This document shows, one piece after another, positions 53,471 to 63,198 of a DNA stretch of 64,000 nucleotides. The notes under the pieces are model-generated. The model was not told where the DNA came from and made no database searches. It was given only the letters and a program-made list of their open reading frames with translations. The number at the start of each line of letters is the position of its first letter. Position 1 is the first letter of the stretch. Position numbers and translations under genes: made by a program. The DNA lies in NCBI RefSeq assembly GCF_005116475.1, contig NZ_SWBO01000004.1, forward strand, positions 248,001-312,000, given 5' to 3'. Source of the DNA: Pedobacter cryotolerans (GTDB lineage: Bacteria > Bacteroidota > Bacteroidia > Sphingobacteriales > Sphingobacteriaceae).

Positions 53471-54964
53471 ATGGAAAAAGATTGGTTTAAATTAAAGAGA
53501 TATCCGCACATTGGCTTACCCTTGTCTACAATTGATAGGCTATGGGTTGAGCGATATGTTAAAAATCTGAAGTCAATAAAGAACCACGCGTTTTATCCAT
53601 TCATTCACAGATCATCTATAACTAGAAAATTTAGGAAAACAATTGATCCAGTTACAGGAAAAAAGTCCAAGTTAAGAACAGCAAGCAGTAAACCTAGAGA
53701 GCTTTATTATGCTAATCATCTAGATTCTTGTATTTATAGTTACTATTCAAAACTATTAAATGAACAGTATGAGAAAAAAATAGCTGTAGCTGGATTGCAA
53801 GATATTGTAACTGCATACAGAAGAATAAAGATTAATCTAGATCAAGAAGAATCTTCTCATAAATCAAGTGCAGATTTCGCATCAGAAGTATTTAATTATA
53901 TCTTGGCAAGTGAGAAAGAGAGGTTGATTGCCATAACATTTGATGTTAAAGGTTTCTTCGATAATTTGGATCACAAACTTTTAAAAAAAGCTTGGTATCA
54001 GGTTAAAGAAACACAAACAACCACATTATCTGACGATGAATACAATGTGTTCAAAAATATAACTAGATTTTCTTACGTGAATGAAAATGAAATATTTAAT
54101 GAATTTCAAAAAGAAATTATTACTGAAACTGAAAGTAAAATAAGGAAGAAAAGAGAGATAAAGAGAATTCATCATTTAAGAAAGCAAAGAGCAATTGCAT
54201 ATTGCGACTTAAAAGATATTGAAAGAATAAGGTCTAAAAATTTGATTATTGGGAACGGAAATTTAAAATTCCCATCAAGAACAAAAGGAATTCCTCAAGG
54301 TTCTCCAATTAGTGCTGTCCTCGCAAATATCTATATGCTAGATTTTGATAAAAATGTTAACGATATTATATCTTCTTTTAGCGGTATTTATAGAAGGTAT
54401 TCTGATGACATGATTGTGGTGTGCGATGAGAAGTATACTATGGATATTATTAAATTATTTGATGAAAAAATCTTGGAGCGAAAGTTGGAAGTTCAGCATG
54501 ACAAAACTCAAATTTTTGAATTTAATAAAGTAAATGATAAATTCAAATGTTATCAAGTCATCGATTCAAAATTAATTCCGAATAGAAATTTAGAATATTT
54601 GGGCTTTGCTTTTAATGGATTTAACACATATTTGAAATCATCTAGCCTTTCTTCGTTTTATAGAAAAATGAAGAGGGCATACAACAGAAGTCAATATTAT
54701 TCAGGAGTACTAAAGTCTTCAAAGTCAATAGGTCAAATTTTCACAACACGTTTGTATAAAAAATTTTCCTACAAAGGCGCCAAGAGAAGAAGGTTGTATA
54801 TTCCGGATAAAGGTATCCCACCTAAATGGACTAAAACAGAAAGTTACAATTGGGGAAATTATATTTCTTATGCTCATTTAGCAGTAAACAAAATGCCAAA
54901 CAATAAGGTGAAAAATCAAATAAAAAGGCATTGGAAGATATTAAATGATTTAATAGGCCATTAA
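53471..54964 (+). CDS. DRT-type antiviral reverse transcriptase (UG/DRT2-like)
   Basis: 497 residues. RT motifs: motif A ITFDVKGFFDNLDH (D158), GIPQGSPISAVLANIYML (273-290), catalytic YSDD at 310-313, and a thumb-side LEYLGFAFNG. There is no group II intron maturase or DGR feature. The N-terminal HAFYPFI, YYANHLDSCIYSYYSKLL and YNVFKNITRFSYV segments resemble the UG-group RTs used in phage defence, closest in my memory to DRT2; DRT9 or another ncRNA-using class remains possible. It starts 9 nt after the end of the structured RNA region and stands in a defence island. Confidence 0.8.
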   Translation: MEKDWFKLKRYPHIGLPLSTIDRLWVERYVKNLKSIKNHAFYPFIHRSSITRKFRKTIDPVTGKKSKLRTASSKPRELYYANHLDSCIYSYYSKLLNEQYEKKIAVAGLQDIVTAYRRIKINLDQEESSHKSSADFASEVFNYILASEKERLIAITFDVKGFFDNLDHKLLKKAWYQVKETQTTTLSDDEYNVFKNITRFSYVNENEIFNEFQKEIITETESKIRKKREIKRIHHLRKQRAIAYCDLKDIERIRSKNLIIGNGNLKFPSRTKGIPQGSPISAVLANIYMLDFDKNVNDIISSFSGIYRRYSDDMIVVCDEKYTMDIIKLFDEKILERKLEVQHDKTQIFEFNKVNDKFKCYQVIDSKLIPNRNLEYLGFAFNGFNTYLKSSSLSSFYRKMKRAYNRSQYYSGVLKSSKSIGQIFTTRLYKKFSYKGAKRRRLYIPDKGIPPKWTKTESYNWGNYISYAHLAVNKMPNNKVKNQIKRHWKILNDLIGH

Positions 54965-55129
54965 CTATTATTCAGGTTTTTAAAAAATATGGTGTGCAAG
55001 CAAATAAAAACATGAAGATTTGCCATATATATTATAGTTTAAAGCATAAATGGAGAACATTATTATTTTAAACTATAAATTTTCTTTAAATAATTAAATA
55101 CTTATCTTTTTACAATTCAAATAGTTAAA

Positions 55130-56254
55130 ATGCTCTCATTAATAAGTAAAGATTGGCTACTACATTTTAAAGAGCAGATAAAAAATGCTCAAAAAATTCG
55201 TATAATTTCTCCATTCATTACAAATGTAATGGTAACCCATTTGATTGATAATTACTGTGATGCCGAAGTTGAGGTCATAACTAGGTATAATTTAAACGAT
55301 TTTAGGTCTAGAGCTTCAAGCATATCTGCATTGAAGCGACTTGTAATGAAAGGGTTCAAGGTTCGGGGTATTAAAGGATTGCATAGCAAATTGTACGCTT
55401 TTGATAATCGATGTGCTATCATTTCATCGGCAAATTTCACAGGTGGTGGATTTTTTAATAATTATGAACTTGGTATTAAGACGTTTGACCAGAAAATAGT
55501 AAATCAAGCAATAATTTATTTTGAAGGATTATTTAACGTTAATATTGAAAACCTAAATCTAGAAACAATCGAAATATGGGAAGATAAGATAAAAAAAGAA
55601 AAGCCAATTTATAAACCAACAGAGGATTTACCAGACTATGGAACTTCTCCTTTCAGAAAGCAAAACATAAATCAAAAATATTTTATCAAATTCTTTGGCA
55701 GGTCAGACTCTAGAGCAAATAAAGAATTCACAACTCAAGATATGGTAGAGGGTAGTCACTGCCATTTTGCTGTAACATTTTCGGGAAGAAAAGGGAGACC
55801 TAGAAAATATAATGATGGCGATATTATCTATTTAGCAACAATGTTATCTAACAGAGAATATGCAATTTTTGGAAAAGCAACTGCAATTAAGCATAACGAT
55901 CTAAGAGATATGGCATCAGAAGAGGATATAAGTCATGTGAAATGGAAAGAACATTATGGGGTGTATATTCGGATAAAAGACCCAGTTTTTATTGATGGTA
56001 AGATGGGTGATTGTCCAATGATGAGTAATTTGATTGACGATTTAAAATATGAGGCTTTTTTTAGAACTAACATGAGATACATTGTTGGTGGTAAGAAAAC
56101 AAATCCATGGGATTCTTTAAGACAGCAAGCGGATGTGCAGTTAAGTGAATTAGGGGCACAATGGTTGGATAACAAATTCTTAGAAACCATAAATACCAAA
56201 GGTTCAATTAAAAAGGAATTTATCGATGGGCTTTACAAGTCTCAAATATTTTAG
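55130..56254 (+). CDS. phospholipase D-fold nuclease-like protein
   Basis: 374 residues. One HKD motif: H85-x-K87 in GLHSKLYAFD with D92, followed by SANFTGGGF (N102). A single motif implies dimerisation, as in Nuc/BfiI-type nucleases. The C-terminal half (about 190-300) is a separate beta-rich domain with GDIIYLATMLSNREYAIFGKA that looks EVE/PUA-like, which in other proteins reads modified bases; this is tentative. It lies upstream of hsdS by 123 bp, so possibly a nuclease working with the R-M-like operon. Confidence 0.75.
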   Translation: MLSLISKDWLLHFKEQIKNAQKIRIISPFITNVMVTHLIDNYCDAEVEVITRYNLNDFRSRASSISALKRLVMKGFKVRGIKGLHSKLYAFDNRCAIISSANFTGGGFFNNYELGIKTFDQKIVNQAIIYFEGLFNVNIENLNLETIEIWEDKIKKEKPIYKPTEDLPDYGTSPFRKQNINQKYFIKFFGRSDSRANKEFTTQDMVEGSHCHFAVTFSGRKGRPRKYNDGDIIYLATMLSNREYAIFGKATAIKHNDLRDMASEEDISHVKWKEHYGVYIRIKDPVFIDGKMGDCPMMSNLIDDLKYEAFFRTNMRYIVGGKKTNPWDSLRQQADVQLSELGAQWLDNKFLETINTKGSIKKEFIDGLYKSQIF

Positions 56255-56377
56255 AATTTATCATTATATTTCTATTATTTTCTCACTCAAAATTGTTGAA
56301 AAACTAATGATTTACTATCTAAGGATTTACATTTTATGTCTTTTTATTTCATTATTTAAAGATTACATTAGCTAGCT

Positions 56378-57886
56378 GTGGATAATTACTTAAATAAGAT
56401 ACCAGTTGAATGGAGATGGGTCACTATCGGGCGCATTTGTGTTACTAGTAGTGGCGGAACACCTGACAGAAAAAATTTTAATTATTTTAAGGGGGATATT
56501 CCGTGGGTGAAATCTGGAGAGCTAAAATATGATGTTATTTTAAAAGCTGAGGAGTATATTTCTAAGGAAGCATTAAGATCTTCAAGTGCAAAGCTTTTTC
56601 CTAAAGGGTCGCTTCTAATTGCTCTTTACGGTAACACTGTTGGTAGGATGGCTTTTTTAGGAATTGATGCAGCAACGAACCAGGCAATAGCATCAATTAC
56701 TACTTTTCTAATCAATTCAAAATATGTGTATTACTATTTGATGTCTTCAAACAATGCTTTGCTAAGCAAACGAGAAGGAAGTGCACAACCAAATATTAGT
56801 CAAAAAGTGTTAAATGATTTTCCCTTTCCATTGGCACCAGTAGAGGAGCAAAATAGGATTGTCGATAAGATTGAAGAATTATTTAGTGAGATTGATAAAA
56901 ACATAGCACAATTCAAAATTTCTGAGAGAAAAACAAAGCATATCAAAAGTAAATTGTTAGATAATTATTACAAAAAACATGGTGCTGTTGATAAATCATT
57001 ATCTAGTTTAACACTCTCTGTAGATTATGGATTTACAGCAAAGTCATACACAGGTGCAAAGGATAACAACAGCATTTTTTACTTACGTATTACAGATATT
57101 CAAAACGGGAAAATAGATTGGGAAAAGGTACCCTATTGTGATGCTAATATTGAAGATTTAAAAAAATATCAAATTTTAGAAAATGATATTTTATTTGCTA
57201 GGTCTGGAAATACAGTAGGTAAAACAGTTTTAGTTAAAAATCCTCCAAAATCTTTATATGCTTCATATCTAATAAGAATTAGATGTGACATACAAAAAAT
57301 TTTACCAGAGTATCTCAGTTTTTTTTTTCAATCTAATTTATTCTGGACACAAATTAATGATGGAGTTACTGGCATTGGACAACCAAATTTTAATGGTTCC
57401 AAAGTATCAGAACTTAAAATTCCCGTAGTTTCGTTAGAAGAACAGCAAAAAATAATAATGCATGTTGAACACAACTTTGCCGAGGTTGACAAACTCCAAG
57501 ATGAACTGAAGGTCAACCTAGCTAAAACTGAACTTTTAAAATCTAAAATTCTGTTTGATGCATTCAATGGAAACTTGACAAAACAGTATGATACAGATAG
57601 TTCAGTAGATGAGTTATTAAATAAAATCGAATCAGCAAAATCCGGCTATCAAGTTAGTAAGTCTGAAATATCCCGAAATCTGCCAAAATTAAAAAAGATG
57701 GAAAAATCAACTTTATCACTATTAGAAGTATTGGAAAAAAATAGTGAGCCAATAACTGTTAAAAAATTGTGGCAAGATTCTATGTATATTGATAATATTG
57801 AACAATTTTATTCTGAACTCAAAAAAATTCAAAATAAAATTAAACAGGAAAAACATGAAACTGAAGTTCTAGTGTCAAAATTATGA
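56378..57886 (+). CDS. hsdS: type I restriction-modification specificity subunit
   Basis: 502 residues, GTG start. Two target-recognition domains, each followed by a long conserved helix: first TRD from PVEWRWVTIGRI to about 165, spacer PLAPVEEQNRIVDKIEELFSEIDKN, second TRD about 210-370 with the repeat VVSLEEQQKIIMHVEHNFAEVDKL. An extra C-terminal region (about 410-502) is heptad-rich and includes ITVKKLWQDS, more than in most HsdS proteins. It directs the methylase to a bipartite DNA target. It overlaps the ATPase gene by 4 bp. Confidence 0.92.
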   Translation: MDNYLNKIPVEWRWVTIGRICVTSSGGTPDRKNFNYFKGDIPWVKSGELKYDVILKAEEYISKEALRSSSAKLFPKGSLLIALYGNTVGRMAFLGIDAATNQAIASITTFLINSKYVYYYLMSSNNALLSKREGSAQPNISQKVLNDFPFPLAPVEEQNRIVDKIEELFSEIDKNIAQFKISERKTKHIKSKLLDNYYKKHGAVDKSLSSLTLSVDYGFTAKSYTGAKDNNSIFYLRITDIQNGKIDWEKVPYCDANIEDLKKYQILENDILFARSGNTVGKTVLVKNPPKSLYASYLIRIRCDIQKILPEYLSFFFQSNLFWTQINDGVTGIGQPNFNGSKVSELKIPVVSLEEQQKIIMHVEHNFAEVDKLQDELKVNLAKTELLKSKILFDAFNGNLTKQYDTDSSVDELLNKIESAKSGYQVSKSEISRNLPKLKKMEKSTLSLLEVLEKNSEPITVKKLWQDSMYIDNIEQFYSELKKIQNKIKQEKHETEVLVSKL

Positions 57887-59505
57887 GAATAGATAGTGTG
57901 CATATCGAAAATTTTAAAAATCTAATAGACTTTAATATTGACTTGGATGAAAATGAGTTAAATACGGTCTTATTAGGTCAAAATGCAACAGGTAAATCTA
58001 ATTTTCTAGAGGCTTTGGTATTAATTTTCAAATTTTTGGATTTAAGTACTGAAACGAAAAGATTATATACAGAGTTTAACTACGTGATAAAATATAAATG
58101 CAGAGAACGATTTATTGAAGTTAAATGTTACACGGAATTAGAAACAAAAAGGAAAGCATATGAGATTGAAGTAGATAAAGAAAAACAATCTTTAAAGCAG
58201 TTTTTTAAAAATAAAGATATTTATTTGCCTAAATATGTTTTTACATATTATTCAGGTATAAGCAATAAACTAAAAAATCATTTTGACGAAAATCAAAGGA
58301 ATTTTTATAATAAAGCTAAAACAAAAGGTGTTACAAAAGATGACGTAGAGGATTTAAGAAGGATGTTTTATGTACAATTAGTGCATTCATATTTTGTATT
58401 ATTAGCATTTTACACTTTTGAAGAAGATGGAACTAATGATTTTTTATCAAAGTACTTAAATATCGAAGACCTAGAATCAATTCTATTTAAATTTCAACGA
58501 CCCGAATGGCAAAAGAAATCGAATTTTAAAGAAAGTTTTATGTGGGGGGCAGAAGGATTAGTGAGAGAATTTCTAGAAAAACTCTGGGAAATTTCATTAT
58601 GTCCGATAGATGTTGTAGAGAATTTTAAAGAGAGTTTTCGAGACTCGGCTGGAAAGGAAAAGGAATATTTATATCTATATATACCTGATAAAGAACATCT
58701 TAGGGAATTAAATAAATTCTATCATACAAATACGGAATTGTTTAAAGCTTTAGAAAGCACATATATTTCTGATTTAATTGATGAGGTTAAAGTCAAGGTT
58801 AAAAAATCAAATGTAGATAATGAAATCACATTTAAGGAGCTGAGTGAAGGTGAGCAACAATTATTAACTGTTTTAGGACTATTGAAATTTACAAAGGATA
58901 AGGAAACTTTGGTTCTATTAGATGAGCCGGATACTCATTTAAATCCTCTGTGGAAATGGGATTACCTTGAACTCATCAAAAATATTTATAAAAAAGATTT
59001 TGAAACTGGTAAAGAAGACGATACAACTCAAATAATTATAAATACTCATGATCCTCTTGTAATTGGTGGATTAGAGAAAGAACAAATAAGAATTTTCAAA
59101 AGAAATCCAGAAAACGGAAACATTATAGTAGAGAAGCCAATTAAAAGTCCGAAAGGAATGGGAGTTGCAGGCATACTAACTAGTGAACTATTTGGGTTGC
59201 CGTCTATACTAGACAAGGAGACTCAAATAAAGCTTAATAGAAAACGGTATTTGCAAGGAAAATTAATGCGGAATGATATAACAGAGGAAGAGCATAAAGA
59301 ATATCAGATAAAGAAAGCTGAATTAGAAGAATTTGGGTTTTATGAGGAGGTAGAAGATAAGTGGTTTAAATTGTATTTATCTGAAATGTCAAAATATGAA
59401 ATAATTCAACAAGTTGATTTTTCAGAGGAGGAAAAGAAATTCTTAGAGGAAGAAAGCAAAAAGGTAGTTGAGGGTATACTAAAAAGTATGAATTCAAATA
59501 ATTAA
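57883..59505 (+). CDS. Septu PtuA-like / restriction-associated AAA ATPase
   Basis: 540 residues of the ABC/SMC-type ATPase class. Walker A GQNATGKS at 32-39, signature ELSEGEQQLLTVLGLL, Walker B TLVLLDEPDTHLNPLW and the H-loop INTHDP. The middle is helical. The LSEGEQQLL and DEPDTHLNP combination is that of PtuA and of the ATPases found beside type I R-M genes. In Septu the ATPase senses infection and controls an HNH nuclease; the next gene here is an HNH protein one base away. It lies inside the R-M operon, between hsdS and hsdM. Confidence 0.82.
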   Translation: MRIDSVHIENFKNLIDFNIDLDENELNTVLLGQNATGKSNFLEALVLIFKFLDLSTETKRLYTEFNYVIKYKCRERFIEVKCYTELETKRKAYEIEVDKEKQSLKQFFKNKDIYLPKYVFTYYSGISNKLKNHFDENQRNFYNKAKTKGVTKDDVEDLRRMFYVQLVHSYFVLLAFYTFEEDGTNDFLSKYLNIEDLESILFKFQRPEWQKKSNFKESFMWGAEGLVREFLEKLWEISLCPIDVVENFKESFRDSAGKEKEYLYLYIPDKEHLRELNKFYHTNTELFKALESTYISDLIDEVKVKVKKSNVDNEITFKELSEGEQQLLTVLGLLKFTKDKETLVLLDEPDTHLNPLWKWDYLELIKNIYKKDFETGKEDDTTQIIINTHDPLVIGGLEKEQIRIFKRNPENGNIIVEKPIKSPKGMGVAGILTSELFGLPSILDKETQIKLNRKRYLQGKLMRNDITEEEHKEYQIKKAELEEFGFYEEVEDKWFKLYLSEMSKYEIIQQVDFSEEEKKFLEEESKKVVEGILKSMNSNN

Positions 59506-59506
59506 C

Positions 59507-60400
59507 ATGAGATACATTGATATATCAGAGTTAGAGGAAACATTCAATAGGCTAAATCCAAATACAAGTTTTCAAAATTGGGTAAATGATGCCAACCAAC
59601 ATTTGCAGAATATAGAAGCGTTAAGCCCTCAACAACGAAGTACTTATTGGAGAACAAATAATTATTGGAGAAATCTTTATTCAACATTATCTGAACTTTC
59701 TGGACACAAGTGCTGGTATTCAGAAGCTCCTGAAAACTCATCAGAATGGGAAATCGAACATTATAGACCAAAAGCTCAATCAAAAAATGAAGACGGAGTT
59801 ATTATTAGAGGAGACGGATATTGGTGGCTTTCTTATTTTTGGAAAAATTTCAGACTTGCAGGAAGTTTAGTCAATAAACTTAGAAAAGATAGATTTGAAA
59901 ACGGTCAGGAGGTATTTGGAAAAGGCAATTTTTTTCCTTTACTGGATGCTTTTATTTCGCAACCCCAAGATTTTTTATGTAACAATGAGAGCCCGCTTTT
60001 AATAGATCCTGTTAACCCTAATGATGTTACCTTAATTTCCTTTGACAGTAATGGAGACGTATACCCAACTTATGGGCTGAATGATAATTTAATAAATAAC
60101 AGGAAAGCGGTTTTGTCAATAAAGTTTTATGGATTGGATCATACACCAATTCAAAGAAGCAGAAATAAGGTGTGGCAAAAATGTGAAACTATAGTTGACA
60201 TAACCAATAACTATATCAAGTTCCATAACCCGACACCTGTTCAAATAAATACAAAAATAAGTGAATGTTTCATTCAATTAGTAGCACTAACCAGAAAAAA
60301 TGAACCCTATACAATGGTTGTGAAATGTTTTATTAAGGAGAAGTCTAAAGATAAAAATAACTACCCATGGTTGGAGAATATAAACTTAGTAATGCAATAA
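59507..60400 (+). CDS. PtuB-like HNH nuclease
   Basis: 297 residues. Centre of the HNH fold: CWYSEAPE (C69, E73) followed by WEIEHYRPKAQ with H85, then GYWWLSYFWKNFRLA. The EHYRPK/YWWL pair is typical for the HNH nucleases of Septu and retron Ec78 (PtuB, TIGR02646-like). The usual second cysteine of CxYC is serine here, so the zinc knuckle may be lost. Paired with the preceding ATPase; likely the effector that cuts nucleic acid. Confidence 0.78.
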   Translation: MRYIDISELEETFNRLNPNTSFQNWVNDANQHLQNIEALSPQQRSTYWRTNNYWRNLYSTLSELSGHKCWYSEAPENSSEWEIEHYRPKAQSKNEDGVIIRGDGYWWLSYFWKNFRLAGSLVNKLRKDRFENGQEVFGKGNFFPLLDAFISQPQDFLCNNESPLLIDPVNPNDVTLISFDSNGDVYPTYGLNDNLINNRKAVLSIKFYGLDHTPIQRSRNKVWQKCETIVDITNNYIKFHNPTPVQINTKISECFIQLVALTRKNEPYTMVVKCFIKEKSKDKNNYPWLENINLVMQ

Positions 60401-60407
60401 CACTAAT

Positions 60408-61892
60408 ATGAATACAAATAATTTAGTTGCAAAAATTTGGTCATTTTGTGATACCTTGAGAGACGATGGAGTAGGTTACAGTGATTACTTAGAACAAATT
60501 ACATATCTACTCTTTTTAAAGATGGCTGATGAGTATTCTAAACCACCTTTTAATAGAGATTATAATATTCCTCATGATTGTAATTGGGAATTTTTGTTAG
60601 CGCATGAATTAGAAGGGTTGACTTTGGATTATATGACGGCCTTGAATAAGTTATCAAATTCTGGGAAGATGTTGAGTAAAATATTTAATGGCGCTCAAAA
60701 TAAAATTCATGATCCCTACAAATTAAAAAAACTTATTGAGTTATTAAACGAAGATGATTGGGTGTCAGAATCTGTTGATATAAAAGGGGATATTTATGAA
60801 AATTTGTTACAGAAAAGTGCTGAAAATAGCGGCGCGGGTCAATATTTTACACCTAGGTCAATAATAAAAGCAGTCGTAGAATGTATTGAGCCTATGCCAC
60901 TTGAAACCATTTCGGATCCAACATGTGGTACAGGCGGTTTTTTTCTTGGTTCAATTGAGTATTTAAATAAAACTTTTCAAAAGGACCTGAGAGAGAATAA
61001 GGTGAAAAAAGACTTTTTGCAGTTTAAAACTTTTCAAGGTTGGGACATAGTTCCATCAACAGCGAGGTTATGTTTAATGAACTTGTTTCTGCATGGTATT
61101 GGAGATTTAAAAGAAACACCGGAAATAAATGTTATTGATAGTTTGTTAGAGGAGCCAAAGATAAAAGTGAAAATTGTACTAGCAAATCCACCTTTTGGAA
61201 AAAGCAGTACTTATACTATAACTAACGATGAAAAATTAGCAAAACAGGAAGGTTTTATACTTAGGAAGGATTTTTGGGCAACAACAAGTAATAAGCAGTT
61301 ATGTTTCGTACAACACATTATTTCTATGCTCGAAGAAAATGGCAGAGCCGCTATAGTACTACCTGACAATATTTTATTCGAGGGAGGGGCAGGTGAAGTA
61401 ATAAGAAAAAAATTACTTGAGGAAACAAATCTTCACACCATACTTAGATTGCCCACAGGGATATTCTATGCAAACGGTGTAAAAGTAAACGTTTTATTTT
61501 TAGAGAAAAAAAAGATTAGAAAAAAACCGAATACAAAGGAAATTTGGTTTTATGACTACAGGACAAATGTGCATCACACTCTAAAAAAGCATCAATTACA
61601 ATATGAACATTTAAAGGATTTTATAAATTCTTATCACTTAGCTGATAGAAATAAATCCAACGATGTTTGGAATGAAATAGATAATATTACAGGCAGATGG
61701 AGAAGTTATAATTATGAAGATATTATTTCAAGAGAAAAAAGCAACTTCGATATAACATGGTTAAAGGATGATAATGTAATTGATTTAAACAGTCTTCCTG
61801 AACCTGATATTTTAGCGCAAGAAATTGTTGATGATTTAGAAGGTGCACTAAATAGCTTTAGGGATATCGTAAAAAGTTTAACTCGAATATAG
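60408..61892 (+). CDS. hsdM: type I N6-adenine methyltransferase subunit
   Basis: 494 residues. N-terminal HsdM helical domain (SDYLEQITYLLFLKMADE), then AdoMet motif I DPTCGTGGF at 170-178 and catalytic motif IV NPPFG at 260-264. C-terminus (EPDILAQEIVDDLEGALNSF) is helical. With HsdS it would methylate the adenine of the target. It is separated from hsdS by the ATPase and HNH genes, only 7 bp after the latter. No HsdR is encoded in the island. Confidence 0.93.
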   Translation: MNTNNLVAKIWSFCDTLRDDGVGYSDYLEQITYLLFLKMADEYSKPPFNRDYNIPHDCNWEFLLAHELEGLTLDYMTALNKLSNSGKMLSKIFNGAQNKIHDPYKLKKLIELLNEDDWVSESVDIKGDIYENLLQKSAENSGAGQYFTPRSIIKAVVECIEPMPLETISDPTCGTGGFFLGSIEYLNKTFQKDLRENKVKKDFLQFKTFQGWDIVPSTARLCLMNLFLHGIGDLKETPEINVIDSLLEEPKIKVKIVLANPPFGKSSTYTITNDEKLAKQEGFILRKDFWATTSNKQLCFVQHIISMLEENGRAAIVLPDNILFEGGAGEVIRKKLLEETNLHTILRLPTGIFYANGVKVNVLFLEKKKIRKKPNTKEIWFYDYRTNVHHTLKKHQLQYEHLKDFINSYHLADRNKSNDVWNEIDNITGRWRSYNYEDIISREKSNFDITWLKDDNVIDLNSLPEPDILAQEIVDDLEGALNSFRDIVKSLTRI

Positions 61893-61904
61893 TTTAATTT
61901 TAAG

Positions 61905-62768
61905 ATGGCGATTAACTTTTTCACTTGGAATGTTAAGAACAATAATAATTCTGTGTTCTACTCAGATTTAAATAAAGAACTGATACTACAAGGAATTGAT
62001 ATATTAGTTTTGCAAGAATGTTCGATGAAGTACCCAATAACTAATTTATCTGATTTCGATGAGATACCAGAATTTGTGGCCGAAAAAGGTAAAAAATATG
62101 TAAGGGTTTTTTTAAATAAAAATTCCAAGATAGCATATTCATATCCAGTGTCCTATCTAAATAACAAGATCAAGTGTTTAAAGATTAAAACGTATAATGG
62201 GAATGAGTTCAATATTATTGGTGTTCATCTTTATAGTAAGGTTGGAAAAACATCTTCAAATCAAGATTTAGATAATTTACCCGTTAGAATACATATTGAT
62301 GAATATCAGGCATTGGTGAAAAATGATAAAACTGTTATACTCGGAGATTTTAATTATCACCCATTCGAAGCAAACATGTTACACCCTAAATTTCTTAATG
62401 CCTTAAATGATAAACACCTAATTACTGCTTTGAAGACAAGAAAGGGTAGAGCATTCGATGTTAAATATTATTATAATCCTATGTGGAACTTGTTAGGAGA
62501 TTTTGATTACCAAACTGGAGGTTATAAGATTTCTGGTACTTACTATTGGGTGCCAAAGGACATTAAAAACTATCCGTGGAACCTTTTTGATGGTGTTATA
62601 TTGAGCCCAGAAATAATGAATGAATTAGATATGAAAAGTCTGAAAGTAATAACTAAAATATCAACAAATGAATTAGTTAAATCTATACCTTATACATCGA
62701 GCGGAAGTTTATTACATTATGGACATTCTGATCATCTTCCAATTAAATTTAATCTTAATATTATTTAA
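61905..62768 (+). CDS. endonuclease/exonuclease/phosphatase (EEP) domain protein
   Basis: 287 residues. EEP landmarks in order: FTWNVKN (N9), LVLQECS (E38), IIGVHL, VILGDFNYHP and the final YGHSDHLPIKF. These supply the divalent-metal site of DNase I-like enzymes. No signal peptide, so cytoplasmic. It starts 12 bp after hsdM and ends 1 bp before the next start, so it is part of the operon and could stand in for the missing restriction activity. Confidence 0.83.
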   Translation: MAINFFTWNVKNNNNSVFYSDLNKELILQGIDILVLQECSMKYPITNLSDFDEIPEFVAEKGKKYVRVFLNKNSKIAYSYPVSYLNNKIKCLKIKTYNGNEFNIIGVHLYSKVGKTSSNQDLDNLPVRIHIDEYQALVKNDKTVILGDFNYHPFEANMLHPKFLNALNDKHLITALKTRKGRAFDVKYYYNPMWNLLGDFDYQTGGYKISGTYYWVPKDIKNYPWNLFDGVILSPEIMNELDMKSLKVITKISTNELVKSIPYTSSGSLLHYGHSDHLPIKFNLNII

Positions 62769-62769
62769 T

Positions 62770-63198
62770 ATGACAAAAAGCATTTGGGAATTTTCAAAAG
62801 AAGAAAAAGAGGAAAAAACTCCGTTTGATTTTTTAGTTGAGTATGCAGGGCAGTTATTAGAGGCGACAGATGAAATTATTTCTGGGGACGTTACTAGAAC
62901 ATACAATGATGACAATACAGGCCTTATTTATACTCTTTATCTTGTTGTGCCCGAAATGAGATACTACAGTTATAAATTAATTGAAGTAATTCAGAAAGAC
63001 TTAGTAAACGTATATCCAGTTGACATGATATTATTTGGTAGCGCGAAACAAAATAGACCTAAATATGAGAATGTTTATAGTAATCAATTTGAATCCAGAC
63101 TTCGGGAATTTATTTCAAGTTCTATGACAAAAAATATTTTGTCTGGATTGAAAATTCAACTTGAGATCGTTAGAAAGTATGAAGGTGATCGTATGTAG
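62770..63198 (+). CDS. unknown last gene of the hsdS-hsdM operon
   Basis: 142 residues from ATG 62770, which lies one base after the EEP stop. Starts MTKSIWEFSKEEKEEKTPFDFLVEYAGQ; mixed alpha/beta with YTLYLVVPEMRYYSYKLIEVIQ. No motif recognised, no signal peptide. The strict spacing argues for a working part of the system, such as an inhibitor, adaptor or immunity protein. Confidence 0.65.
   Translation: MTKSIWEFSKEEKEEKTPFDFLVEYAGQLLEATDEIISGDVTRTYNDDNTGLIYTLYLVVPEMRYYSYKLIEVIQKDLVNVYPVDMILFGSAKQNRPKYENVYSNQFESRLREFISSSMTKNILSGLKIQLEIVRKYEGDRM

Noticed and set aside
53178..54964. Retron or group II intron
   Set aside because: No msr/msd-type VTG or NAxxH features, no maturase domain and no intron domain V/VI-like 3' structure seen; end-paired upstream RNA fits DRT better.
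55130..56254. Cardiolipin synthase or phospholipase D enzyme
   Set aside because: Only one HKD motif and no membrane segment; nuclease-type PLD fold is more likely.
60408..61892. Complete type I R-M system
   Set aside because: No gene with a DEAD-box motor and nuclease (HsdR) is present between the attachment sites.
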